A stretch of 64,000 bases of DNA from Nitrosomonas sp. Is35 (GTDB taxonomy: Bacteria; Pseudomonadota; Gammaproteobacteria; Burkholderiales; Nitrosomonadaceae), in contig NZ_JAWJZH010000001.1 in the NCBI RefSeq assembly GCF_033063295.1, forward strand, positions 1 through 64,000, in the 5' to 3' direction. Position 1 is the stretch's first letter. Each line of letters opens with the position of its first letter. This document shows, one piece after another, positions 21,274 through 31,054 of this stretch. The position numbers and the translations under genes are program-made. A model generated the notes under the pieces. It did not search any database. It was not told the DNA's origin and saw only the letters and a program-made list of their open reading frames with translations.

Positions 21274-23208
21274 ATGCGATCAATCCAATTTTTGTTACTG
21301 ATTTTATGTTTGGCCAGTACTCAGGTTCATGCCGAGGAAGGCAGTTCTTTCAGCTTATTCCAGAAACTGCAGGGACTGGGGATCAAGCTGGGTCAAAGCA
21401 ATCCGCAAGAGCTTCTGCCTCCGGACGAAGCCTTCAAGCTATCGGTGGAAGTGCGCGATGGCCACACGTTGATCGCGAGCCTGACACCGGCCAAGGATTA
21501 TTATTTGTATCGCGATAAAATCGTGTTTGAGCCCAAGCAAGACGGCATGGTCATTGAAAAAATCACATTGCCGCCGGGTAAAATGAAAGAAGACGCGACG
21601 TTTGGTCAAACGGAAGTCTATTACAGCCCGGTACAAGCCATCATTTCGCTAAAACGTGAGGATTCCGCAAGCGAGCAACCGCTGACGCTATCGGCGACTT
21701 ACCAGGGTTGCAATGAGCCGGTCGGGGTTTGTTACGCGCCGATTCATAAAGCCATCGATCTGACGTTACCGGCGGTGAAGGCCGCTATCGGCGCGGTTGC
21801 TAACGCCGTGAGCAACCCGGCGGCTGCGGCCGGGGTGGATGCTACCGCGGAATTGTTCCGCATGCCGTCCAAAGCGCCTGCCATTGAAACCGAGGCGTAC
21901 AAGATTGACCAAATGTTTCAAACCGGTGATTTCTGGCTGATCCTGACCGGATTTTTCGGCATTGGCCTGCTGCTGTCCTTTACCCCCTGTGTGTTTCCGA
22001 TGTTTCCGATTTTGTCGGGAATTATTGCCAATCGTGGCAAACACGTGACTAAAAGTCATGGATTTATCCTGGCATTGGCGTATGTGCTGGGCATGGCGAT
22101 CACATATGCCATTGCCGGTGTGGCGGCTGGGTTGTCGGGCTCAATGCTGTCGGCGGCATTGCAGAATGCCTGGGTGCTGGGTTCGTTTGCAGTGATTTTT
22201 GTGCTGCTGTCTTTTTCCATGTTCGGTTTTTATGAGCTGCAATTGCCCGGCGCGTTGCAGACCAAGCTATCCGAGGAAGCCGGTCACCTTAAAGGCGGGC
22301 ATTTGACCAGTGTGTTCGGCATGGGCGCATTGTCGGCGTTGATCGTCGGGCCTTGCGTCGCGGCCCCTTTGGCCGGTGCTTTACTGTATATCAGCCAGAC
22401 CCGCGATGTGATCCTGGGTGGCTCCGCGCTGTTCGTCATGGCGCTGGGGATGGGCGTGCCCTTACTGTTGCTGGGCACTTCCGCCGGTGCGTTGTTGCCA
22501 AAAGCCGGGGCATGGATGGAATCGATCAAGCGGTTCTTTGGCGTATTACTGCTCGGCGTCGCCATCTGGTTGATCTCTCCGGTTATTAACGACGTGGTGC
22601 ATATGCTGCTGTGGGCGGCGTTGCTGATTATCTCGGCAATTTATCTGCATGCGATCGATCCGCTGCCGGAACGCGCTTCGGGTTTGCAGAAATTTCTCAA
22701 AGGCATTGGCGTTATTGCTTTGCTGGTGGGTGTAGCACTATTAATCGGCGTGTTATCCGGCAGCCGCGATGTGTTGCAGCCGTTGTCAAAACTAAACTTG
22801 GCAGCGGATGCGGCAAGCGGTCAAGAGACAGCAGTTTCAAGCTATCCGGCTTTACCTTTCCAGGGGGTAAAAACAGTTGCGGAATTGGATGAACAAATCC
22901 GCCAATCCAAAGGCAAGCACGTTATGGTCAGATTTCATGCGGATTGGTGCGTTTCCTGCAAGGAAATGGATCGTTTTACGTTGTCCGATGCCAAAGTGCA
23001 ATCGCGCTTGAAGGATGTCGTGCTGCTGCAAATCGATGTGACCGACGGTACACCGGATGATGCGGCTTTATTGAAACGATTCAAGCTGTTCGGGCCACCG
23101 GGCATTCTATTCATCGATCCTCAGGGCAACGATGTTTCTGATATTAAAGTGATCGGTTTTCTGAATAAAAACGATTTCTTAACCGTGCTGAACGCCGTTT
23201 TGATTTAG
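21274..23208 (+). CDS. dsbD: Thiol:disulfide interchange protein DsbD
   Basis: Carries electrons from cytoplasmic thioredoxin across the inner membrane to periplasmic thiol proteins, including those of cytochrome c maturation. The 644-residue protein has a signal peptide ending VHA and an N-terminal periplasmic domain with the cysteine pair C146/C153 (CNEPVGVC). An eight-helix membrane domain follows with Cys in FTPCVFPMFPILSG and VGPCVAAPLAGAL. The C-terminal thioredoxin domain has the active site WCVSCKE. All three redox pairs are present. cutA lies just upstream and a TlpA-like gene follows, forming a small redox cluster. Confidence 0.97.
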   Translation: MRSIQFLLLILCLASTQVHAEEGSSFSLFQKLQGLGIKLGQSNPQELLPPDEAFKLSVEVRDGHTLIASLTPAKDYYLYRDKIVFEPKQDGMVIEKITLPPGKMKEDATFGQTEVYYSPVQAIISLKREDSASEQPLTLSATYQGCNEPVGVCYAPIHKAIDLTLPAVKAAIGAVANAVSNPAAAAGVDATAELFRMPSKAPAIETEAYKIDQMFQTGDFWLILTGFFGIGLLLSFTPCVFPMFPILSGIIANRGKHVTKSHGFILALAYVLGMAITYAIAGVAAGLSGSMLSAALQNAWVLGSFAVIFVLLSFSMFGFYELQLPGALQTKLSEEAGHLKGGHLTSVFGMGALSALIVGPCVAAPLAGALLYISQTRDVILGGSALFVMALGMGVPLLLLGTSAGALLPKAGAWMESIKRFFGVLLLGVAIWLISPVINDVVHMLLWAALLIISAIYLHAIDPLPERASGLQKFLKGIGVIALLVGVALLIGVLSGSRDVLQPLSKLNLAADAASGQETAVSSYPALPFQGVKTVAELDEQIRQSKGKHVMVRFHADWCVSCKEMDRFTLSDAKVQSRLKDVVLLQIDVTDGTPDDAALLKRFKLFGPPGILFIDPQGNDVSDIKVIGFLNKNDFLTVLNAVLI

Positions 23209-23365
23209 GCATGCATCAAACCTCACCGCAGGTTTCTGCAGATTGAAAATTATCTAAGGAAGTGAAGTAGCGATGCCAAAATCTAAACTTCTTGCGTTGT
23301 ATTTGCGCGCACTAAAACCCAATATCAAGTTTCTTCAAGCTGGAAAACTATCAAAGGATTTCGTG

Positions 23366-23953
23366 ATGTCAAAATTTAAGCAGATTTTTTTGTATGTTTG
23401 TGTCGCATTATTTGCATTGGGAGCGGGTTCATTTCTGCGATCCGTATTAACGGAGTCGTACCAGGTTGAATTATCCAGCGCAGAGAGCCAGCAAGGTGCG
23501 AAAGCCATTCTGGAAGCTAATTTACCGGATATTCACGGCGAAAATCAGGCCGTTTCGCAGTGGCTTGGAAAAGTCTTGGTGGTGAATTTCTGGGCGACCT
23601 GGTGTACACCCTGCCAAGAGGAAATCCCCGAGTTTGTCGAGGCGCAGGAAAAATACCGCGCGCAAGGATTGGTGTTTGTCGGCATCGCGCTGGATCAAGC
23701 TGACAAAGTGAAAATGTTCAGCCAGGAATTCGGCATCAACTATCCCGTATTAGTCGGCAGCATGGATGCATGGTCGCTGGCTGCGGCGGCTGGCAACCGC
23801 ATGTCGGTATTGCCTTATACCGTGGTCATTAACCGTTCCGGTGAAATTGCGGAAACCTATGTAGGCCGGGTCAATCTGAAAAAACTGGAAAAATTGGTTC
23901 TGCCGTTACTCAAGGAAAATTCACCAGCGCAGCCGTCAGAAAAAACCAGTTAA
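23366..23953 (+). CDS. TlpA-like membrane-anchored thioredoxin
   Basis: Periplasmic disulfide reductase of the TlpA/ResA type, usually serving cytochrome c or copper-protein assembly. A single N-terminal membrane anchor (IFLYVCVALFALGAGSFL) is followed by a thioredoxin fold with active site WATWCTPCQEEIP and the cis-Pro segment VLPYTVVINRSGEI. The ATG at 23366 is chosen because AAAGGA stands seven bases before it and places the anchor at the N-terminus. An in-frame ATG at 23273, also with a purine-rich site, would add 31 residues. Located 3' of dsbD, whose product could supply its electrons (inference). Confidence 0.88.
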   Translation: MSKFKQIFLYVCVALFALGAGSFLRSVLTESYQVELSSAESQQGAKAILEANLPDIHGENQAVSQWLGKVLVVNFWATWCTPCQEEIPEFVEAQEKYRAQGLVFVGIALDQADKVKMFSQEFGINYPVLVGSMDAWSLAAAAGNRMSVLPYTVVINRSGEIAETYVGRVNLKKLEKLVLPLLKENSPAQPSEKTS

Positions 23954-24232
23954 TAGTTTGGCATCTATTGCGCAAGCATTCCAAAAAAACAATTGCTAGC
24001 CGTGATATTCAGGTAATATTTATTGCAGGAATGGAATGCTTTTTATACTGATATGCGCGCGAGCTACTCTGTCCATACAAAACCTCGCATTCTGATTTTG
24101 CGAATACTTACCGGAATTCAATAACACTGTTAATTTTGAATTGAATCAAGTTCAGAAGGCAGTAACGCAAGGGTCTTTAATCTAAATGTGACGAGGGATA
24201 TTTTTCCAATATTCATTTAGGAGAACCTCATC

Positions 24233-24568
24233 ATGGTAAAACTTGATCGTAATAGTTGTTTCGTTGTTTTCTTTTTAATTGCGCAGATGGCTTTCTTCCC
24301 GGCTTGCACGTCGGTGCCTAAGTATGAGGGAAGCACAGAGCAATACGATGATATTGTCATCACCACCAAGGTTCACGAAGCCATTATCGATGAGCTCTCC
24401 TTGCGGCCTTTCGAAATCAATGTCAGAACCGTGAAGGGCGTGGTCGAACTCAGCGGTACCGTCAATTCTCGCGACGATATCGATAGAGCGATGGCGGTTG
24501 CACGCGGTGTCAGTGGCATCCGGTTTATCAAGAATGATATGCGAACCCAAGGAACCGGTGATTATTAA
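24233..24568 (+). CDS. BON-domain lipoprotein
   Basis: Predicted periplasmic or outer-membrane lipoprotein. The 111-residue precursor has a hydrophobic signal with lipobox FFPAC, so Cys25 should be lipidated. The rest is one BON domain (about residues 38-106), with DIVITTKVHEAIIDE and VRTVKGVVELSGTVNSRDDIDRA. BON domains bind membranes or other envelope components, as in OsmY and DolP; this short single-domain protein is not assignable further. A purine-rich AGGAGAA ribosome-binding site precedes the ATG. A 15-bp perfect hairpin follows the gene. Confidence 0.85.
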   Translation: MVKLDRNSCFVVFFLIAQMAFFPACTSVPKYEGSTEQYDDIVITTKVHEAIIDELSLRPFEINVRTVKGVVELSGTVNSRDDIDRAMAVARGVSGIRFIKNDMRTQGTGDY

Positions 24569-24581
24569 TTTTGTTTGTGCC

Positions 24582-24625
24582 AATGAATTGCAAGTTTTTG
24601 TTTTCCATACAACTTGCAATTCATT
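24582..24625. terminator. Perfect 15-bp inverted repeat after the BON gene
   Basis: AATGAATTGCAAGTT (24582-24596) and AACTTGCAATTCATT (24611-24625) pair perfectly around a 14-base loop. The position 14 bases after the BON stop suggests a transcription terminator, but no T tract follows, so another RNA-stabilising role is possible. Confidence 0.6.
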
Positions 24626-24696
24626 CCTGTCTCAATGGCGCGATGAGTTGTTGCGCCGGTCATCGTTAATGCAAAATTACCCAATCAAACACGCCA

Positions 24697-25071
24697 TTGG
24701 CTGACATTGTACTGATCGTCCATTTTTTGTATGTGCTGTTTGTGGTTGGAAGCCTGCCCGTCATTTGGCTGGGCGCGTGGTTTAAGCTGCGCTTTGTCAG
24801 CAATCCGTGGTTTCGTTATTTACATCTTGGCGCGATTGTATTGGTCGTGATGGAATCTTTGATGGGTGTCGTTTGCCCGTTGACCGCATGGGAAAATAGC
24901 TTGCGCCAGGTTGAAACCGGCGGCAGTTTTATTCAGCATTGGCTGCATCGCATTATGTTTTACGATGTACCGGAGGGTGTGTTAACAGCGATTTATATTG
25001 TGTTTGCCGGTTTGGTCGCGATGACGTTCAAATGGGTGCCGCCCGTGCACGGAAATCGCCGGTCACGATGA
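24697..25071 (+). CDS. DUF2784 family inner-membrane protein
   Basis: Function unknown. The 124-residue product has about four hydrophobic helices ([40 protein letters not shown]; the last [17 protein letters not shown]) and the DUF2784 pattern with conserved HFLYVLFV and [11 protein letters not shown]. The start is an inferred TTG, since a stop codon lies upstream in frame and no ATG is available; no good ribosome-binding site is seen. The last nine bases overlap the 3' end of ttcA on the opposite strand. Confidence 0.75.
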   Translation: MADIVLIVHFLYVLFVVGSLPVIWLGAWFKLRFVSNPWFRYLHLGAIVLVVMESLMGVVCPLTAWENSLRQVETGGSFIQHWLHRIMFYDVPEGVLTAIYIVFAGLVAMTFKWVPPVHGNRRSR

Positions 25072-25971
25072 AGAAACGAGCGAACGATCATCTGCTTCTT
25101 CCGCGCCAGGGGTTAGCATTTCTTCGATATTGGGTTCGAAAGTTTCTTCATCGAACGCCGTGTCCCCGTCGATAAAAGGTTGGTCTTGCGCTTTCAGATT
25201 GAAGAAATCATAGCGGGAAGTATCGGCCAGATGCGATAGTTGAACGTTTTGTAAGGAACGGAACATGGTTTCCAGGCGGCCGGGGAATTTTTTGTCCCAT
25301 TGTTGCATCATTTCTTTGATGACCTGGCGTTGCAAGTTCGGTTGTGATCCGCATAAGTTGCAAGGAATAATCGGAAAACCCGCCATTGCCGCATATGCCG
25401 CCAAATCCTTTTCCTTGCAGTAAGCTAGCGGGCGGATAACGATATGCTTGCCGTCGTCGCTAACCAGTTTGGGTGGCATCGCTTTCAGTTTTCCGCCATA
25501 AAACATATTCAGAAACAAGGTTACGAGGATATCATCGCGATGATGCCCCAATGCGATTTTGGTCGCGCCCAATTCGCTGGCAACCCGGTAAAGCACGCCG
25601 CGGCGCAAACGCGAGCAAAGGCTGCACGTGGTTTTCCCTTCCGCGATGACGCGCTTTACAACGCTGTAAGTATCTTGTTCGACGATACGGAAAGGCATGC
25701 CGATTTCCGTCAGGTAGTTGGGCAGTACCTGCTCGGGAAAACCGGGTTGCTTTTGATCCAGATTGACCGCGATCAGCTCAAATTCCAATGGCGCATGCGC
25801 TTGCAGATTGCGCAGGATATCCAATAAAGCATAACTATCCTTGCCACCGGACAAACAGACCATCACCCGGTCACCGGCCTCGATCATATTGAAATCAGCA
25901 ATTGCAGTACCGGTCAGCCGCCGCAAGCGTTTTTGCAGCTTATTGGTATTATATTGTTGTTTTTGTTGCAT
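25063..25971 (-). CDS. ttcA: tRNA-cytidine(32) 2-sulfurtransferase TtcA
   Basis: Iron-sulfur enzyme that thiolates cytidine 32 of certain tRNAs using ATP. The 302-residue protein has the PP-loop motif [10 protein letters not shown] near residue 40 and the two CxxC motifs of TtcA, CSLC near 118 and CNLC near 208, which hold the cluster and the sulfur. The C-terminal tail is acidic and variable. Monocistronic; its 3' end overlaps the DUF2784 gene by nine bases on the opposite strand. Confidence 0.96.
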   Translation of the reverse strand: MQQKQQYNTNKLQKRLRRLTGTAIADFNMIEAGDRVMVCLSGGKDSYALLDILRNLQAHAPLEFELIAVNLDQKQPGFPEQVLPNYLTEIGMPFRIVEQDTYSVVKRVIAEGKTTCSLCSRLRRGVLYRVASELGATKIALGHHRDDILVTLFLNMFYGGKLKAMPPKLVSDDGKHIVIRPLAYCKEKDLAAYAAMAGFPIIPCNLCGSQPNLQRQVIKEMMQQWDKKFPGRLETMFRSLQNVQLSHLADTSRYDFFNLKAQDQPFIDGDTAFDEETFEPNIEEMLTPGAEEADDRSLVSSS

Positions 25972-26130
25972 ACTTTATGAGATTCCAGTGGATGAAAATG
26001 ACCTTCTTAACCCGGTAAAATGCACGATACTGGTGGCGGAATATTAGACAAATAAAGTGGAACAATTTAGCATAGCCGGATTCTAATCAAGACGGATAAA
26101 CAGGTTCGGGAATTATTTCAGGAGCATTCT

Positions 26131-26583
26131 ATGAACGGGATTATACCATTTGTGGTCCTGGTCTTGTTTTCAACCGGTAGTTACTCGAATACTAACTATT
26201 CCAATGTTGAAGTGGATATTGGCAGGCTGGGTGATGCCGACAAAGTATCCCGTATCATCAAGCTGACCCAAGTGGATAATATGTTTTTACCGGCTGAAGT
26301 CAAAGTAAGTGAAGGCGAAACGATCCGGTTTGTGGTGAAAAATGGTGGCAATCACCCGCATGAAATGTTGCTGGGTTCGATGGCAGAGTTGAAAAAAGTT
26401 GCTAATATGCGGCGCATGTATCCTGATAAGGAGCACTCCGAAGCTCATTTGCTGCAACTGGAGCCGGGCGAGCAAAAAGAATTGATCTGGCAATTCACGC
26501 GTGTAGGAACGATTGATTTTGCCTGCCCGTTGCCGGGCCATTTTAAGAAGATGCATGGAACAATCATTGTGGAGAAAAAATGA
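26131..26583 (+). CDS. Exported cupredoxin-like copper protein
   Basis: Predicted periplasmic type 1 copper protein. The 150-residue precursor has an N-terminal signal-like hydrophobic stretch and a plastocyanin-type fold. Likely copper ligands are His75 or His77 in NGGNHPHEM, and Cys132, His137 and Met141 in CPLPGHFKKM, the C-x4-H-x3-M pattern of type 1 sites. It could carry electrons or bind copper for homeostasis. Its stop overlaps the next start (ATGA), so it is translated together with the DUF411 protein; a cytochrome c gene follows. The trio suggests a copper/redox operon. Confidence 0.85.
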   Translation: MNGIIPFVVLVLFSTGSYSNTNYSNVEVDIGRLGDADKVSRIIKLTQVDNMFLPAEVKVSEGETIRFVVKNGGNHPHEMLLGSMAELKKVANMRRMYPDKEHSEAHLLQLEPGEQKELIWQFTRVGTIDFACPLPGHFKKMHGTIIVEKK

Positions 26584-27110
26584 AATTACGAATAGGTGCG
26601 ATACTGGCAGCCGGATTGTTGGGTGTTGCTGCGCAAGCAGCCGCTACGACCACGGTTGATGTTTATAAAAGCCCGACCTGCGGCTGTTGCGCTAAATGGG
26701 TCGATCACATGCGCGATCACGGTTTTACCGTAAAAACGCACGATGTGGGCAATAAGGAAATCCGCAAAAAATCGGGTATTTCCGAATCCCTCGGCTCTTG
26801 CCATACCGCGTTGATCAACGGTTATGCGATTGAAGGGCATGTACCGGCGCCGGACATCATCCGCTTATTGAAAGAAAAACCGAAGGCGGTTGGATTATCC
26901 GTTCCCGATATGCCGCATGGTACACCGGGCATGGAAGGCAGCGGGCGGGTCGATCCCTATAATGTTCTGCTGATCGAAGAACGGGATCAAGCGCGCAAGG
27001 ATACGAAGATCTATCACCGCTACGACCCTTTTGCCAAGAAAGCCTCGCAAGAAGCCGAACCGGTTAATGCTGAGCCGGAGAAAAGCGGTTCTGTGATGCG
27101 CTTGAAGTAG
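26580..27110 (+). CDS. DUF411 family exported metal-binding protein
   Basis: DUF411 proteins are small periplasmic proteins often encoded beside copper-resistance genes. The 176-residue precursor has a signal peptide (LAAGLLGVAAQAAA), then VYKSPTCGCCAKWVDHMRDHGF with a CGCC metal- or thiol-active motif and the conserved GSCHTALINGYAIEGHVPA. The usual domain ends near residue 130; this protein carries about 40 extra charged residues (HRYDPFAKKA...). It overlaps the cupredoxin gene by four bases and precedes a cytochrome c lipoprotein gene, supporting a copper-linked role by context. Confidence 0.88.
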   Translation: MKLRIGAILAAGLLGVAAQAAATTTVDVYKSPTCGCCAKWVDHMRDHGFTVKTHDVGNKEIRKKSGISESLGSCHTALINGYAIEGHVPAPDIIRLLKEKPKAVGLSVPDMPHGTPGMEGSGRVDPYNVLLIEERDQARKDTKIYHRYDPFAKKASQEAEPVNAEPEKSGSVMRLK

Positions 27111-27123
27111 CAGCGGCTTTTTC

Positions 27124-27591
27124 ATGATCGTCCGTAATGTGGTGCTCTGCATTTTTGCTGCAACGATGCTGGGCTGCGGTAATTCTCCGCTGCCCGGCGT
27201 TTCTTCCGGTCAGCATCAGGTCGATAGCAAGACAGGCTTAATAAAGCGGAATTTGGATCAAGCGCAAATCAAACGCGGTGAGAGTGTCTACAACGCCAAT
27301 TGCATTGGATGCCATGGGCCTAACGGTGAAGCGACTCCGGAATGGCGTAAACCTGGCCCGGATGGAAAATATCCGCCACCGCCATTGGATAGCACCGCGC
27401 ATGCCTGGCATCATTCGACCGATGTTTTGAAAAAAACGATACTCAAAGGAACACCGCTTGAAATTGGTTCCATGCCAGCATGGGAGGGTAAGCTGACCGA
27501 ACAGCAGGTGGATGATGTGATTGTCTGGATCAAATCCCTATGGTCGGACGAAATTTATGACATCTGGTTCAAGAATTTTGAAGGAAAGTAG
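27124..27591 (+). CDS. Class I cytochrome c lipoprotein
   Basis: Predicted membrane-anchored periplasmic electron carrier. The 155-residue precursor has a short signal with lipobox MLGC (Cys18). One heme site, CIGCH at residues 60-64, is present, and Met in EIGSMPAW is the likely distal ligand. The 14-base gap after the DUF411 gene suggests it belongs to the same operon as the cupredoxin, so a copper protein and a cytochrome may exchange electrons (inference). It converges on the coiled-coil protein gene. Confidence 0.9.
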   Translation: MIVRNVVLCIFAATMLGCGNSPLPGVSSGQHQVDSKTGLIKRNLDQAQIKRGESVYNANCIGCHGPNGEATPEWRKPGPDGKYPPPPLDSTAHAWHHSTDVLKKTILKGTPLEIGSMPAWEGKLTEQQVDDVIVWIKSLWSDEIYDIWFKNFEGK

Positions 27592-27612
27592 CAGTAGCAC
27601 CGCTGATGATAG

Positions 27613-28023
27613 TCATTCTTCCGTTTTTTGTTCCAGTGATCTTATTTGTTCCAGGATAACCTGTTTTTCATTTTCCAGTTCCGTGAAGCGCGCATACAGC
27701 CGGTTTAAGTCGGCTGTATATTTTTCAATCCGTTGATCCCTTTCTTGTTTCTGCTGCATTAAATTATTGTAATTAGGCACCGGAATACTTTGCCCGGGTG
27801 TGCTCGGCAACGGTATATTCATGGGAGGCTCAGCCATGTCATTGCGGCGTAATTCTTGAATCATCATGAATTGCTGTTGAATGGATTGAGATTCTTGCTG
27901 TATGCGAGCTAACGCTTTTTCCAGCTGACGTGATTGTTTTTCCGTATCCGTCATACCCTTATCCTCATTAGCCCAAGTCGCGATGGAAAAAGTCAGTGCC
28001 AGCAAAAAAAGAATTGTCCGCAT
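27613..28023 (-). CDS. Exported coiled-coil protein of unknown function
   Basis: Not assigned to a family. The 136-residue precursor has a signal peptide (TILFLLALTFSIATWA). Two Gln/Glu-rich helices likely to form coiled coil follow (about residues 30-60 and 88-135), separated by a Pro-rich linker PPMNIPLPSTPGQSIPVP. The pattern suggests a periplasmic scaffold or adaptor, which cannot be defined further. It is transcribed away from mutS, with a 399-base gap between. Confidence 0.65.
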   Translation of the reverse strand: MRTILFLLALTFSIATWANEDKGMTDTEKQSRQLEKALARIQQESQSIQQQFMMIQELRRNDMAEPPMNIPLPSTPGQSIPVPNYNNLMQQKQERDQRIEKYTADLNRLYARFTELENEKQVILEQIRSLEQKTEE

Positions 28024-28422
28024 GGTATACGTGCCTATTCAAAAGAAGAATTACTGCGAGTGTTTCACGCCACAAAGCAGCATCTTCCATTCTACACGCC
28101 GGTTGATTCGATGCGCTAATGGCGTGCCGCTTGCGATTGCTTCAGTGTAATGCGTCAGCCAGCTTTTTTGTGAGTTTGTTTGTCTTGTTGATTGAAATAT
28201 TTCAATAATCCTCAATACCTGGAATAGTGATTATTTCGATTTACTCAATCACTTAAACTTTGCTTCATTTTTGATACGATCCGGCGGGTCAATTTCCCGG
28301 AATTTTCTCAATAATTTTGCCTATAATGGAGTACAAATGTTGAGGTGGCGCTAAGCAGTTCTACTCCATTTATCCATCCGGATGATACATTTTCCAATAC
28401 CATAATAATCTGACACGAATAA
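28024..28422. other. Intergenic region before mutS with a 16-bp palindrome
   Basis: This 399-base gap must hold the divergent promoters of the coiled-coil gene and mutS. The only clear structure is a perfect palindrome, ATTGAAATATTTCAAT, at 28191-28206, which could be a regulator site. No RNA gene or open reading frame of note was recognised. Confidence 0.4.
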
Positions 28423-31023
28423 ATGAAAACCCCAAAGGAACAGCACACGCCGATGATGCAGCAATATTTGCGCATCAAGGCGCAGCATCCGGATATGCTG
28501 ATGTTTTACCGCATGGGGGATTTTTATGAATTGTTTTTTGACGATGCGGAGAAAGCGGCAAAGCTGCTGGGAATCACGCTGACACAACGCGGCGCTTCCG
28601 CCGGGGAGCCGATCAAAATGGCGGGTGTGCCATACCATGCGGCCGAGCAGTATCTGGCAAAGCTGGTTAAAGCGGGTGAATCCATTGCGATCTGCGAGCA
28701 GGTCGGAGATCCGGCGACGAGCAAGGGGCCGGTAGCCCGTGAAGTGACGCGCATCATCACGCCGGGAACGCTGACCGATGCGGCATTGCTGGAAGATAAG
28801 CGCGATTGCATCTTATTGGCGCTGTCGATACAGGAATCGGCCTTGGGGTTGGCTTGGTTGAATCTCGCGGCGGGGCAGTTGCGCGTGCTGGAAACGGCGC
28901 CGCACAATCTGCTCAGCGAGCTGGAACGCTTGCAACCGGCGGAGATTCTTTTGCCCGAGTCATTGAATTTGCCCGAAATACAAGGAAGAAACTGGGCGTT
29001 GAAGCGTTTGCCGCTGTGGCAGTTCGATCATGACAGCACGCGCAATACGCTGACGCGGCAATTTGCAACCCATGATCTCAGCGGCTTCGGTTGCGAGGAT
29101 TTGTCCACCGCGCTGTGCGCCGCCGGGGCATTATTGGAATACACGCGCCTGACGCAGGGATCGGCCGCGCCCCATATTTCGTCGTTGCAAGCGGAGCGGG
29201 AAAGCATTTATGTGCGCATGGATGCCGCAACGCGCCGCAATTTGGAAATTTCCGAAACGATACGCGCCGAGCGATCGCCGACGTTACTGTCGTTGCTCGA
29301 CACTTGCGCCACCAATATGGGCAGCCGTTTGCTGCAATTCTGGCTGCATCATCCGCTACGCGATCGCGCCGTCATTCAACAGCGGCTCGATAGCGTGGCA
29401 GCATTGACCGGAGAAAACGGGCAGCATCATTTTGCGGCAGTGCGCGTTCTGCTGCGGCAATGTGCCGATATCGAACGGATAACCGCGCGTATTGCGCTGA
29501 AATCGGCGCGGCCAAGGGATTTATCGGGTTTGCGTGACAGTTTGAAGCTGCTGCCGCAAGTCATCCTGGCTACCGCTCACTGTAACAGCGAGCGCATCGG
29601 TCAATTGCTTCACGACATGCAGATTGAACCGGCGGTGGTGGAGTTACTGAGCAAAGCGTTGCTGCCGGAGCCGGGCGTGGTGTTGCGCGAAGGTAATGTC
29701 ATTGCCGACGGTTTTGACGCCGAGCTGGATGAGCTGCGTGCGCTGCAAAACAATTGCGGTGAATTTCTGTTGCAACTGGAAATACGCGAAAAGGAACGCA
29801 CCGGCATTCCCAATCTGAAGGTGGAATATAACCGTGTGCATGGTTTTTATATCGAAGTTACGCATGCGCACAGCGAGAAAATCCCCGCCGATTACCGGCG
29901 CAGGCAAACATTAAAGAATGCCGAACGCTACATCACGCCGGAATTGAAGACCTTTGAAGATAAAGCCTTGTCTGCACAGGACCGGGCGCTGGCGCGGGAA
30001 AAATATTTGTACGAGGGATTATTGAACGCGCTCGCCCAGTATATTCATGCGCTGCAAAAAATCGCCGCGAGCGTTGCGGAAATCGATGTTCTGTGCGCAT
30101 TTGCCGAACGTGCGCAAGCCCTCGATTATGCCGCTCCGCAGTTAACCGGTGAGGATGTGTTTACCATCGACACCGGCCGCCATCCGGTGGTGGAACAGCA
30201 GGTGGAAAACTTCGTCGCCAATGATGTGCAACTGGGTGGCGAGCATAGTGGAAAACCGCGTATGCTGATGATTACCGGTCCCAACATGGGCGGTAAATCA
30301 ACCTACATGCGGCAAATCGCGCTGATTGCCTTGCTGGCGCATTGCGGCAGTTATGTGCCGGCGAAAGCAGTGCACATTGGAATGCTGGATCAAATCTTTA
30401 CCCGCATCGGTGCTGCCGACGATCTGGCCAGCGGACGCTCGACGTTCATGGTGGAAATGACCGAAACCGCCAATATTCTGCATAACGCCACCGCGCACAG
30501 CCTGGTGTTGATGGACGAAGTCGGGCGCGGCACGTCGACATTTGATGGTTTGGCTCTGGCATTTGCCATTGCGCGTCATCTACTGGTCAAGAACCGCAGT
30601 TTTACTCTTTTTGCCACGCATTATTTTGAATTGACCAAGCTTGCGGAAGAATTCAAGCAGCTCCAAAACGTGCATTTGGATGCGGTCGAGTATAAGCACC
30701 GCATTGTTTTTCTGCACAAAGTTGCCGAAGGACCCGCCAGTCAAAGTTACGGCCTGCAAGTGGCTGCACTTGCAGGCGTTCCCGAAGCGGTGATCAAGCT
30801 GGCGAAGAAACACTTGATCAAGTTGGAACAGGAAAGTGTGAAGCAAGAACCGCAATTGGATCTGTTTTCTGTTTCGATTGCCGGGCCGCAAGAGGAAAGC
30901 GTGCAAGAACATCCCGTCATTACCATGCTGCAAAATCTTTCGCCGGACGAATTGAATCCCCGGCAGGCATTGGAACAACTCTATTTATTGAAAGAAGCCC
31001 TGGGTACTGCGGATAACAGCTGA
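28423..31023 (+). CDS. mutS: DNA mismatch repair protein MutS
   Basis: Binds mismatches and recruits MutL. The 866-residue protein has the mismatch-sensing motif FYELFFDDA near residue 37 and connector, lever and clamp domains. The ABC-type ATPase has Walker [11 protein letters not shown] near residue 624, the signature region [14 protein letters not shown], Walker [17 protein letters not shown] and ATHYFEL. Length is normal. The ATG lacks an obvious ribosome-binding site; a start ten codons later is possible. It converges on slyD. Confidence 0.98.
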   Translation: MKTPKEQHTPMMQQYLRIKAQHPDMLMFYRMGDFYELFFDDAEKAAKLLGITLTQRGASAGEPIKMAGVPYHAAEQYLAKLVKAGESIAICEQVGDPATSKGPVAREVTRIITPGTLTDAALLEDKRDCILLALSIQESALGLAWLNLAAGQLRVLETAPHNLLSELERLQPAEILLPESLNLPEIQGRNWALKRLPLWQFDHDSTRNTLTRQFATHDLSGFGCEDLSTALCAAGALLEYTRLTQGSAAPHISSLQAERESIYVRMDAATRRNLEISETIRAERSPTLLSLLDTCATNMGSRLLQFWLHHPLRDRAVIQQRLDSVAALTGENGQHHFAAVRVLLRQCADIERITARIALKSARPRDLSGLRDSLKLLPQVILATAHCNSERIGQLLHDMQIEPAVVELLSKALLPEPGVVLREGNVIADGFDAELDELRALQNNCGEFLLQLEIREKERTGIPNLKVEYNRVHGFYIEVTHAHSEKIPADYRRRQTLKNAERYITPELKTFEDKALSAQDRALAREKYLYEGLLNALAQYIHALQKIAASVAEIDVLCAFAERAQALDYAAPQLTGEDVFTIDTGRHPVVEQQVENFVANDVQLGGEHSGKPRMLMITGPNMGGKSTYMRQIALIALLAHCGSYVPAKAVHIGMLDQIFTRIGAADDLASGRSTFMVEMTETANILHNATAHSLVLMDEVGRGTSTFDGLALAFAIARHLLVKNRSFTLFATHYFELTKLAEEFKQLQNVHLDAVEYKHRIVFLHKVAEGPASQSYGLQVAALAGVPEAVIKLAKKHLIKLEQESVKQEPQLDLFSVSIAGPQEESVQEHPVITMLQNLSPDELNPRQALEQLYLLKEALGTADNS

Positions 31024-31054
31024 CTTTTATCACCCCAGTGCAATTTTTGCTGCA

